A stretch of DNA of 50,195 bases, taken from Nocardioides luteus. Lineage in GTDB: Bacteria > Actinomycetota > Actinomycetes > Propionibacteriales > Nocardioidaceae. The stretch's first letter is position 1; each line of letters opens with the position of its first letter. The position numbers were made by a program, and so were the translations under genes. This document shows, piece by piece, positions 22,135-29,684 of the stretch. The stretch is from NCBI RefSeq assembly GCF_000960475.2, contig NZ_JZDQ02000042.1:1-50195 (forward strand). The letters are read 5' to 3'. The notes under the pieces are model-generated. The model saw only the letters and a program-made list of their open reading frames with translations, did no database searches and was not told the origin of the DNA.

Positions 22135-24621
22135 CTACGAGAAACAGACGAATGGGGCCGGCGGAGCGTCCGTGGTTGCGGCGGGGAGGGACTCGGCGAG
22201 GGCTTCGGCGGGCGCCAAACCCTTCGCGAGGGCGCCGTGGAGGCGACTGAACACCTCGTACGCAGCCTCGTCCGCGACCACGGCTGGCGAGGCGATCACG
22301 GCGCGGGCGCCGGCGTGGAGCCAGGCGCCGACCAGGCCGATCAGCTCCTCGCCCCAGCGGATGGTCGATCGTCCGACCTCGCAGGCGGAGAGGAGCACAA
22401 CGTCGGGGACGGCGGAGAGGCCGTCGATGTCGTAGCCGTACCAGGTCCCGTCGGTGAGCTCGAGCCCGGAGAAGAGTGGGTTGTCGGCGGAGTGGTGGCC
22501 GTGGGCGGCCAGGTGGAGTACGTCGACCTCGGCCGCCAGGGCGGAGACGGCTGCCGCGGTGGCGTCGCTGCCGGTGAGCAGGCGCGCGCCGGACCAGGCG
22601 GTGGCGCTCTTGGCCACCTCGTCAGCGGCTCGCATGACTCGGGGCCCCGCGACGAACCCGGCGGATGCGGTGCGCAGCGGGGTGTCGGCACGGCTCAGCC
22701 AGGCGGTGGCGCTCTGAGCGACCGTCACCGGTCGCCCGGTGAAGCCCGACAACAGCGTCCACGGAACCGCGGCCAAGACGGCCGATGGGGTCAGGACGAC
22801 CGGCCGGTCGCCGATCTGCTCGAGAATCGGCGCGACGAGCAGGTCGGAGAGCTGCTGGAGCCGGACGGTCAGGTCACTGCGAACGGCCACACCCAGTGGA
22901 CCCGGGAGATCGGTCGCGGCGACGTCGAGGTCCGGCAGCAGGCCGCCCAGGAGCGATCGGAGCGCGGCCTGGTCACCGAGGTCGACCCGGGTCGCGGTGT
23001 CGTCCGTCGCGACGACGGCGACCAGGCGGCCGGCCGCGACGACGTAGGCGACCAGTGCATGGCCACCGATGCGTTCATGCAGGTCAGGCAGGGAGATAGG
23101 GTCCGAGACCTGGCCGGATCCCTTCACCCGCCAGGCACGCTGCCGGATCTGCTCACGCAGCTCGGCCTCCCGCTCGGGCGTCACCTCGCCGCGGAGCTCG
23201 GCCAGGTCGGCGGCGAGCTGCGGATCGGACGGTGGCCGCACCGGCTGGACCCGTGACGCCAGCATCCGTGACCGCTCCGACCACTCGAAGAGCACGTCGG
23301 TCTCCCCAGACTCGACCGCCAGCTCCAGACCGCGCCGGGCCAGGGTGCGGCCGTGGCCGGAGACATTGGTCTGCAGGTCCAGGCTGCCGAACGAGCTCTG
23401 CCACAGATGGAAGTCATCGAGCCCCGACCGGAGCTCACGGAGTCCGGCGACGGTTCGGCCGGCCGCCACCGCCAGCTCGGCCCGGAGCTCACGCTCCAGC
23501 AGGCGAACATCGATGGGAGCCTCGGCCGGGACCGGACCGAGGATCCCGCCGCTCGCCGGTCGCGCCGGAAGCCCGGCGCTCTCAGCCGAACGGATACGCG
23601 CCAGCCGGGCCTGCATGCGTACGCGAAGAGCTGGCCAGCTCAAGCCCTGCTCCTCGAGCGGGCCGGCCAGCGCTTCGCCGTTCTCGCTCGGATCTCGGCC
23701 TGCGGTCACGGCTGCCTCGAACGCCACCGCCCTCGCCCGCAGCGCCAGCCCTGTCGCCCGCGCCTCCTCGAACCAGTTGAGCGCCGAGCGGGCCACCCGC
23801 TCCGCTTCGACCGGATCGGTCGCGACCAGATGCGACGCCAGCACCAGTTCGGCCTCCCCCTGCCGCTGGCGTTGCTTCTTCGATCCGTACGCCTCTGCCG
23901 CCTGTCGCAGCATCTCGCCTCCCTGCCGCGTCAGGCCCGCCGCCATCAGCACCTCGGCCCGATCGGCGTCGCACACAGCCTTCAGGAGTGGTCCGGCCGC
24001 AGCCTGAACGTCATAGCACGACTCCATCAGCGCGAGTGCGCCAACCAAGTCCCCCGCCAGGAAGAACGCATAGGCCCGGTTGTGGTCCGACTGCGCCGCC
24101 GACACCTCGTCGGCAGCTTCGCGGTAGCCGATCGCCGCCAACTCGAACTCATGCGCTGCGAGAGCCGGCTCGTGCTGATCGAGATAGACGGTCCCACGGT
24201 TGTTATGCGCTTTGGCGAGTTTGGCCGGCTGTCCTTGTAGGGCATCGATCGCCTGCCCGAACGTTTCCAACGCCTCATTGGCGCGCCCGGCCCGCCTGAG
24301 CAGCGTCGCGCGTTGCTGCAGCAGGGCGCCGCGAGTTGCGAGGGAGAGTTCGGATCCACCCAGCGCACGATCCAGCCGATCCAGGGCATGCTCTAGGTCC
24401 GACTCATCCGCAGCGAGAAACGCCATGGATGACTCGATCCGCGCCGCGAGGTCGGGATCATCTGCGAGCGCTTGTGCCCTTCGGAGCAGTTCTTGTGCCT
24501 CTGTGAGATCGCCAGCGTTGAGCGCGGCCACCCCGAGACGATGTAGCTCCTCGGGCGGTTCTTCCCCCCGCGGCATCACGATCAGCGCCTCAGACTCGTC
24601 AACTCTTCGAGTGCGGCCCAA
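22135..24621 (-). CDS. TPR-CHAT caspase-like protease
   Basis: 828 residues. The N-terminal half is all-helical with TPR-like repeats (LHRLGVAALNAGDLTEAQEL, AHNNRGTVYLDQHEPALAAH, and others to about residue 450). The C-terminal third is a CHAT domain with the caspase-type dyad: His707 in LHLAAHGHH and Cys747 in VVLLSACEVG, then a conserved WGEELIGLVGAWLHAGAR helix. CHAT proteins are clan CD cysteine proteases, often activated through their partner-sensing repeats. There is no signal peptide, so it is cytoplasmic. The ATG at 24621 overlaps the protease gene upstream by 40 nt; an in-frame ATG at 24576 lies just past its stop and is the alternative. It is the last gene of the sigma-accessory-protease-CHAT unit. 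Confidence 0.9.
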   Translation of the reverse strand: MGRTRRVDESEALIVMPRGEEPPEELHRLGVAALNAGDLTEAQELLRRAQALADDPDLAARIESSMAFLAADESDLEHALDRLDRALGGSELSLATRGALLQQRATLLRRAGRANEALETFGQAIDALQGQPAKLAKAHNNRGTVYLDQHEPALAAHEFELAAIGYREAADEVSAAQSDHNRAYAFFLAGDLVGALALMESCYDVQAAAGPLLKAVCDADRAEVLMAAGLTRQGGEMLRQAAEAYGSKKQRQRQGEAELVLASHLVATDPVEAERVARSALNWFEEARATGLALRARAVAFEAAVTAGRDPSENGEALAGPLEEQGLSWPALRVRMQARLARIRSAESAGLPARPASGGILGPVPAEAPIDVRLLERELRAELAVAAGRTVAGLRELRSGLDDFHLWQSSFGSLDLQTNVSGHGRTLARRGLELAVESGETDVLFEWSERSRMLASRVQPVRPPSDPQLAADLAELRGEVTPEREAELREQIRQRAWRVKGSGQVSDPISLPDLHERIGGHALVAYVVAAGRLVAVVATDDTATRVDLGDQAALRSLLGGLLPDLDVAATDLPGPLGVAVRSDLTVRLQQLSDLLVAPILEQIGDRPVVLTPSAVLAAVPWTLLSGFTGRPVTVAQSATAWLSRADTPLRTASAGFVAGPRVMRAADEVAKSATAWSGARLLTGSDATAAAVSALAAEVDVLHLAAHGHHSADNPLFSGLELTDGTWYGYDIDGLSAVPDVVLLSACEVGRSTIRWGEELIGLVGAWLHAGARAVIASPAVVADEAAYEVFSRLHGALAKGLAPAEALAESLPAATTDAPPAPFVCFS

Positions 24622-26117
24622 GCACGCTTAACGTCGTCTTCCGTGGAACCCGGTGCACCGTTTCCGAAGATGTGTTGAGCGATACGCCCAGCCATCAGCG
24701 GCGCGGCGAAAGACGTCCCGCTCCAGAGTCCGAACCCGCTGCTGAAGTCATCGGGATCGAGGCTAGATCGGCGTCGTCCCATGAACTCGGTCAGTTGGGC
24801 CGGCTGGTAACCCCCATTGAACGCAACGGGGAAGGTGCTCACAACGCCAGCTCCGACCTCGTGTGCTCGTACCCATGGTCCGGCATTGCTGAAGATCGCG
24901 TCCGTGCCGTTGGGATTCAGTGCCCCGACCGAGACGATCGGCAACTCACCTTGCCGTACGGGCACTGGGCCCTGCCCATCCGTCCAGGGGGCAAATGCCG
25001 CAGGGAAGGCGGGGCGAGAGGTGGCATCGTTCCCAGCTCCGCAGACCACGACCGTTCCGTTTGCCGAGAGGTCCGCCAGGATGTCGTACAGCGTCCCGTC
25101 GAACAGCTCGTCGGCCGGAGTCTCGTGGTAGTAGCTGATCGACAGGCTGAGCACGTCGATTCGCCGTCCGCGTGGATCACCGTCCCGATACAGACGGACG
25201 AGCTCCGCGATCTGCGCGAGGGCCGTGATCCAGTCCGTTTCGGTCACGGGACCGTCCGGTGGCACGATTCGCCAGGAATAGATGTCCGCATCCGGGCACG
25301 CTTGGTGAACGAGGCCAGCGATGAATGTGCCATGTCCAGCTACAGGGTCGATCAACCCGTCCAGACGACCTACCTGATCCCCGTCGACCTCCGAGTTCGG
25401 GACCTCGCTACCCCAACCGACCTGGTGGTCGCCGAGGCGTACGTCGCGCTGGACGAAGTCGAGCCACGGATGATGGCCGCATCCGGTGTCCAGGATCGCA
25501 ACCACCGGTCGCGTCCGGTCACCAAGTTCCTGGTCGGAGCGTCGATGGGGCCGCGCCCCGACGAAGGCAACGGGTTGCCGACCGCCAGTTCCCAACGGGT
25601 CGTAACCAGTTCCGGCGTCCGCCTGGTTGTGCGGGTCTGGCTGGTTGTGCGGGTCTGGCTGGTTGTGCGGGTCCGGCTGGTTGTGCGGGTCCGGCTGGTT
25701 ATGCGGGTCTGGCTGGTTGTGCGGCGCCGGAACCAACACGTGCTCAAGGCTTACGCCGCGAACATTCTCCAGACCCTCGGCCCGCAGGTACTGCAGGACG
25801 GTCCAAGCGTCGGGGGCCTGTGATGCCTTGCCTGGCCGAACCCCGAGCCGCACGCGGCGTACACCAAAGCGGAGGTCGACGGCACACTCGCGCTCATCCT
25901 CCGCGATGGCACGCCAGCCAAATCCCTTAGCGGCCTTCTCGATGCGGTCGAAAGTGTCGTCGAAATCGACCGACTTGGAGACGAGCAGGACGGCGGAGGA
26001 GTAGATCGTCGGACGAGCGTTGACGCCGTCAACGACCACTGCATTGGTGGGGTCGAGGACCCGCGCGTCGGTCGATCCGTATGCCACCGACAACCGGGGC
26101 TCACTCTTGGGATGCAC
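24582..26117 (-). CDS. Cytoplasmic S8 family subtilisin-like serine protease
   Basis: 511 residues without signal peptide or membrane segment, so it acts in the cytoplasm unless exported by an unusual route. The catalytic residues are all present: Asp210 (VVAILDTG), His262 (AGHGTFIAG), oxyanion Asn363 (CGAGND) and Ser469 (WSGTSFAAP). The first 130 residues form a separate, non-peptidase domain with a SAVLLVSKS strand; a hexapeptide PDPHNQ repeated about six times (residues 131-166) links it to the catalytic domain. The usual inhibitory I9 propeptide is not evident. It lies between the accessory gene and the TPR-CHAT gene, overlapping the latter. It may cut the CHAT protein, or the reverse. 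Confidence 0.9.
   Translation of the reverse strand: MHPKSEPRLSVAYGSTDARVLDPTNAVVVDGVNARPTIYSSAVLLVSKSVDFDDTFDRIEKAAKGFGWRAIAEDERECAVDLRFGVRRVRLGVRPGKASQAPDAWTVLQYLRAEGLENVRGVSLEHVLVPAPHNQPDPHNQPDPHNQPDPHNQPDPHNQPDPHNQADAGTGYDPLGTGGRQPVAFVGARPHRRSDQELGDRTRPVVAILDTGCGHHPWLDFVQRDVRLGDHQVGWGSEVPNSEVDGDQVGRLDGLIDPVAGHGTFIAGLVHQACPDADIYSWRIVPPDGPVTETDWITALAQIAELVRLYRDGDPRGRRIDVLSLSISYYHETPADELFDGTLYDILADLSANGTVVVCGAGNDATSRPAFPAAFAPWTDGQGPVPVRQGELPIVSVGALNPNGTDAIFSNAGPWVRAHEVGAGVVSTFPVAFNGGYQPAQLTEFMGRRRSSLDPDDFSSGFGLWSGTSFAAPLMAGRIAQHIFGNGAPGSTEDDVKRAWAALEELTSLRR
25622..25733 (-). repeat. 18-bp tandem repeat in the S8 protease gene
   Basis: About six copies of an 18-bp unit (plus strand GTGCGGGTCTGGCTGGTT, with T/C and G/A variants) encode the PDPHNQ linker. 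Slippage would change linker length in steps of six residues without frameshift. Confidence 0.92.
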
Positions 26118-26130
26118 TGTTACTCCTGGA

Positions 26131-26595
26131 TCAGATCTCGAACGTGGGGGTCAGGAAGGCGGCGGAGCCGTCGGCGGGCTCGAAGCGGCCCGAGGCGCCG
26201 AGGGTGACGGCGACGATCGGCGTACGGACTTCGTCGGCGCGGATGGCGCGGACGGTCATGGGTGAACCGGGGACGACCCAGCCGTCGAGGCGGGCCGTGG
26301 TGTCGGTGTCGGAGGCGACACGGACGAGGACGTCGACTCCGGACTGCGCGAAGCGCAGGGTGTAGGCGGAGCGGGCGGAGGCGGGGGCGGCGGAGCGGAC
26401 TCCGGCGGCCTCGGACGACGACTCCACCAGGAGCATCAGCTCGAGGTCGAGCCCGAGGCCGGACTCCTCGGCGGCGCCGGCCGCGGCCGCCTGCATCCGG
26501 GAGATCAGTCCGCCTGGGACCGGATCACCGGCGACGTACGCCTGCCGGACCAGACCCAACAACTCTTCGCGCGAGGGTTCCTCCGAGCGACCCAT
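26131..26595 (-). CDS. Conserved accessory protein of sigma/S8/CHAT units
   Basis: 154 residues, MGRSEEPSREELLGLVRQAY onward. It has a helical N-terminus with a DPVPGGLISRM stretch, an acidic LDLELMLLVESS segment, then a predicted beta-rich C-terminal half (YTLRFAQSGVDVLVRV, LDGWVVPG, TPIVAVTLGASGRFEP). I recall proteins with the same plan (DPVP box, LDxELxxL segment, then a carboxypeptidase-regulatory-like beta domain) downstream of ECF sigma genes in many actinomycetes. Its start overlaps the sigma stop by 1 nt, which suggests a paired role such as anti-sigma factor or adaptor, but no anti-sigma motif or membrane segment is visible. Confidence 0.7.
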   Translation of the reverse strand: MGRSEEPSREELLGLVRQAYVAGDPVPGGLISRMQAAAAGAAEESGLGLDLELMLLVESSSEAAGVRSAAPASARSAYTLRFAQSGVDVLVRVASDTDTTARLDGWVVPGSPMTVRAIRADEVRTPIVAVTLGASGRFEPADGSAAFLTPTFEI

Positions 26596-27194
26596 CACGA
26601 CACCCCTTCTTGTCGAAGTGCATCCCGCAGCTTCCCGAGACAGCGACCGCGGGTGGGGCCGATGCTGCCGATGGGCATCTCGAGCTCTTCGGCCAGACCG
26701 GCATAGTCGGGCCGGTCGGAGAAGGCGACCACGCGCAGCAGCCGCCGGCACCGCTCCGGGAGCGACTCCACGGCCGCCCACAGGAGCGAGTTGCGGTCGC
26801 CCTCGACGACGAGGGACTCGGCCGAGCGCTGGGTCGGGACGCGGGACTCGAGCGCCTCGTCCTCCACAGGTACGTCACGCCCGGACCGCTTCGCGACCCG
26901 CCAGGCCTCACGGCGCGTGGTCAGGGTGAGCCAGGCGCCGACGGCTGCGGTGTCGAGGATCGAGGAGTGCTTGCGTACGAACGTGAGCCAGGTGTTCTGG
27001 ACGACGTCCTCCGCCTGCTCCTGGGTGAGCCGGTAGGAGCGGGCGACCTGCCACAGGACGGGTGTCATCGTCGCGACCAGCTCGTCGAGGGCGGCGGAGT
27101 CGCCGCTGAGCCAGCGGTCGAAGTCGGCCGTGGCCCGGGACCACACGGTCACGGGTGCGTCGGCGTGGCCGATCCCGCGTCGTACCCGTGTCAC
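26595..27194 (-). CDS. ECF-like sigma-70 family RNA polymerase sigma factor
   Basis: About 199 residues from a GTG at 27194, chosen because GAGGAGG lies 6 nt upstream; ATGs further up (27281, 27344) lack such a site. Region 2 is visible as LSGDSAALDELVATMTPVLW followed by YRLTQEQAEDVVQNTWLTFV, and region 4 as LPERCRRLLRVVAFSDRPDY with AEELEMPIGSIGPTRGRCLG, ending KLRDALR. Regions 2 and 4 without region 3 define a group 4 (ECF) factor. It probably transcribes its own operon with the accessory, S8 and CHAT genes. No membrane anti-sigma factor is encoded nearby. Confidence 0.9.
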   Translation of the reverse strand: MTRVRRGIGHADAPVTVWSRATADFDRWLSGDSAALDELVATMTPVLWQVARSYRLTQEQAEDVVQNTWLTFVRKHSSILDTAAVGAWLTLTTRREAWRVAKRSGRDVPVEDEALESRVPTQRSAESLVVEGDRNSLLWAAVESLPERCRRLLRVVAFSDRPDYAGLAEELEMPIGSIGPTRGRCLGKLRDALRQEGVS

Positions 27195-27398
27195 AGTCCC
27201 CTCCTCGACCGGCGGCCTCCGGTTCGGCATGGAGCCGGTGGGGGGCCAGATGACACGCGGGCGCGCCATCGTGGTGGTCATAGTTGCTGTCACGGCTCCA
27301 AGGAGGCCCGGGCCCCAAGCCGTGATACATCTGGTCGCTGACAATAGCGTCTCAGCGGCTCGGACTCACTAGGTGAGCGAGGGAACTCATCAGATTAG

Positions 27399-27444
27399 GG
27401 TCGTCTCGACAAGCTCGACGCAACGCCCGACAAGCTCGACCACC
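27399..27444. repeat. Dispersed GTCTCGACAAGCTCGAC repeat, copy 2 (double)
   Basis: Two overlapping partial copies of the repeat seen at 21000 and 49586 (TCGTCTCGACAAGCTCGACG, then GACAAGCTCGACCACC). They lie in the spacer between the sigma gene and femX and end 24 bp before the femX start. Confidence 0.7.
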
Positions 27445-27468
27445 GGGGCGACGGGTAGCCTTCTGCGG

Positions 27469-28632
27469 GTGAGTCTCACCGTGCGCCCCATCACCGCTGC
27501 GGAGCATCTCGCCTTCATCGAGAAGCAACCCAGCGTGAGCTTCCTCCAGACCCCGTCGTGGGCGCGGGTCAAGACCGAGTGGCGCTCGGAGTCGATCGGC
27601 TGGTTCGACAGCCTGCAGGGCGGTGCCCTCGTCGGCGCCGCGCTGGTGCTGCACCGGCCGGTACCGAAGCTGGAGCGGTTCACCCTCGCCTACCTGCCCG
27701 AGGGTCCGAGCATCGACTGGTCGGGCGATCTGGCTCCGTGGCTGCAGCCGCTGGCGGCGTACCTGAAGAAGAACCACGCCTTCGGCATCCGGATCGGGCC
27801 GCCGGTCACGACCGCCACCTGGAGCGCGGCGCAGGTCAAGGACGGCATCGCCGACGACACCGTCCAGCGGCTCAACCAGCTCACCCCGACCCACCGCGAC
27901 GCCACCGGCGCCCGTGTCGTCTCGCAGCTGCGGGCGGCGGGCTGGCGGCTCCAGTCCCCCGAGGACGGTTTCGGCGCGGGGCAGCCGCAGTACAACTTCG
28001 TCATCCCGCTGGCCCACGAGGACGGCACCCCGAAGACCGAGGACGAGGTCCTCAAGGGGATGAACCAGCTCTGGCGCCGCAACATCAAGAAGTCCGCCAA
28101 GATGGGCGTCGAGGTCTCCGTCGCGACCCCGGCCAAGCCCGCCGGCGGCGAGTTCGACGCGGACCTGAGCGCGTTCCACGACCTCTACGTCCACACCGCC
28201 GAGCGCGACCACTTCACCCCGCGACGCCGCGACTACTTCAAGACCATGTTCGCGGCGATGTCGGCCGAGGACCCCGACCGGATCAAGCTCTTCATCGCCC
28301 GTCACGAGGGCGACGTGGTCGCGGCCACGATCATGGTCCGGGTGGGTCAGTACGCCTGGTACTCCTACGGTGCCTCCTCCACCGAGAAGCGAGACGTACG
28401 TGGCTCCAACGCCCTCCAGTGGGCGATGATCCAGGACGCCATGGCCGCCGGCGCGACCACCTACGACCTGCGCGGCATCACGCCGACGCTCTCCACCGAC
28501 GACTCCCACGTGGGGCTGATCCAGTTCAAGGTCGGCACCGGGGGCCAGGCGGTGGAGTACGCCGGGGAGTGGGACCTGCCGCTGAACAAGCCGATCTACA
28601 CGGCCTTCGATGTCTACATGAAGAGGCGCTAA
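27469..28632 (+). CDS. femX: FemX-type peptidoglycan interbridge aminoacyltransferase
   Basis: 387 residues from a GTG at 27469, where the conserved sequence starts (SLTVRPITAAEHLAFIE). FemABX family: twin GNAT-like domains with VSFLQTPSWARVK, the substrate-handling stretch LWRRNIKKSAKMGVEV, FHDLYVHTAERDHF, and AWYSYGASSTEKRDVRGSNA with LQWAMIQDA. These enzymes use aminoacyl-tRNA to add the first interbridge residue to lipid II; in actinomycetes with LL-diaminopimelate this is glycine. The place next to a PLP protein, GT87 gene and class A PBP matches the essential Streptomyces coelicolor femX locus as I recall it. Its stop overlaps the next start by 1 nt. Confidence 0.88.
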   Translation: MSLTVRPITAAEHLAFIEKQPSVSFLQTPSWARVKTEWRSESIGWFDSLQGGALVGAALVLHRPVPKLERFTLAYLPEGPSIDWSGDLAPWLQPLAAYLKKNHAFGIRIGPPVTTATWSAAQVKDGIADDTVQRLNQLTPTHRDATGARVVSQLRAAGWRLQSPEDGFGAGQPQYNFVIPLAHEDGTPKTEDEVLKGMNQLWRRNIKKSAKMGVEVSVATPAKPAGGEFDADLSAFHDLYVHTAERDHFTPRRRDYFKTMFAAMSAEDPDRIKLFIARHEGDVVAATIMVRVGQYAWYSYGASSTEKRDVRGSNALQWAMIQDAMAAGATTYDLRGITPTLSTDDSHVGLIQFKVGTGGQAVEYAGEWDLPLNKPIYTAFDVYMKRR

Positions 28633-29684
28633 TGCCACTGAAATTGACCGTTGACGCCGATCGCTGGCGCAAGCACGTCCAGACCTTCGCCGAGGCGACC
28701 CCCGGCCTCGTCCCGGTCGCGAAGGGCAACGGCTACGGCCTCACCCTGCGCAAGCTCGCCCACCAGACCGAGTGGCTCACCGGCCTCGGCACCGGCGTCG
28801 ACACGCTCGCGGTGGGCACCTACAACGAGGTGTGGGAGGTCGCGACCCGGTTCAGCGGATCGATCTACGTCCTCACCCCGTGGCGGCCCTACTCGCCGGA
28901 GATCAACCCGGAGATCGCCGACCGGATCATCCACACCATCAGCCGCCCCGAGGACCTGCCGCTGCTGCTGGAGCGCCAGCCGAACGCGCGGGTGATCGTG
29001 GAGCTGGTCACCTCGATGCGCCGTCACGGGATGACGCCGAGCGACCTGTGGCCGACCGCCGCGATCGCCCGCGAGCACGCGCGCTTCGAAGGCATCACCA
29101 TGCACTTCGGCCTCGACGGCGGCTCGCTGGCCGAGGTACGCGCCCAGATGGACGCCGTCGTCGGCGCCGAGGCGAAGACGGTGTGGGTTTCCCACCTGAG
29201 CGCCAACGAGCTGGCCCAGCTGCGCGCCTCCTACGGCGACATCACCTTCCGTCCCCGGGTCGGCACCGCCCTGTGGCTCGGTGACCGTGGCGCGCTCCAC
29301 GTGACCGCGACGGTCGAGGACGTGCACCCCCTCGAGCGGGGCTACTCCTACGGCTACCGCGGCCGCACCGCGCTGCGCGCCGGTCACCTGGTGGTCGCCT
29401 CCGGCGGCACCGCACACGGCATCGGGCTCGAGGCGCCGCTGGGCGACACCCACCTGCGCTCCCGCGCCCTCGCGGTCGCCCGCGGCGGGCTCGACGCCAT
29501 GGGGCAGTCCCGCTCGCCGTACACGCTCGACGGCAAGGCGCTCTGGTTCGCCGAGCCGCCGCACATGCAGGAGTCGATGCTCACCCTTCCCTCCGGCGCG
29601 CGTGTGCCCGAGGTCGGCGAGGAGCTCGAGGTGCGGGTGCGCTACACCGCGACCTCGTTCGACGAGATCATCCTGGACTCCTGA
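28632..29684 (+). CDS. Alanine racemase-like PLP-dependent protein (fold type III)
   Basis: 350 residues. The PLP lysine sits in the racemase-type motif VPVAKGNGYGLTL near residue 30, and a barrel plus a C-terminal beta domain follow (FRPRVGTALWLGDRGALHVT, then GYSYGYRGRTALRAG). The motif AKGNGYG resembles alanine racemase AVKANAYG, but overall similarity is low and the canonical catalytic tyrosine region is not recognisable, so it may not be a racemase. It is translationally coupled to femX (TAATG), and the pair is conserved in actinomycetes, which suggests a role in supplying or modifying the bridge amino acid or lipid II. Its last 43 nt overlap the convergent GT87 gene. Confidence 0.85.
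   Translation: MPLKLTVDADRWRKHVQTFAEATPGLVPVAKGNGYGLTLRKLAHQTEWLTGLGTGVDTLAVGTYNEVWEVATRFSGSIYVLTPWRPYSPEINPEIADRIIHTISRPEDLPLLLERQPNARVIVELVTSMRRHGMTPSDLWPTAAIAREHARFEGITMHFGLDGGSLAEVRAQMDAVVGAEAKTVWVSHLSANELAQLRASYGDITFRPRVGTALWLGDRGALHVTATVEDVHPLERGYSYGYRGRTALRAGHLVVASGGTAHGIGLEAPLGDTHLRSRALAVARGGLDAMGQSRSPYTLDGKALWFAEPPHMQESMLTLPSGARVPEVGEELEVRVRYTATSFDEIILDS

Noticed and set aside
25622..25733. CRISPR or regulatory iterons
   Set aside because: The 18-bp repeat lies in frame inside the S8 protease gene and is explained as a coding repeat.
26595..27344. Longer sigma factor starting at 27344
   Set aside because: The additional 50 residues lack sigma-region features and a ribosome-binding site; the GTG at 27194 has GAGGAGG at correct distance.
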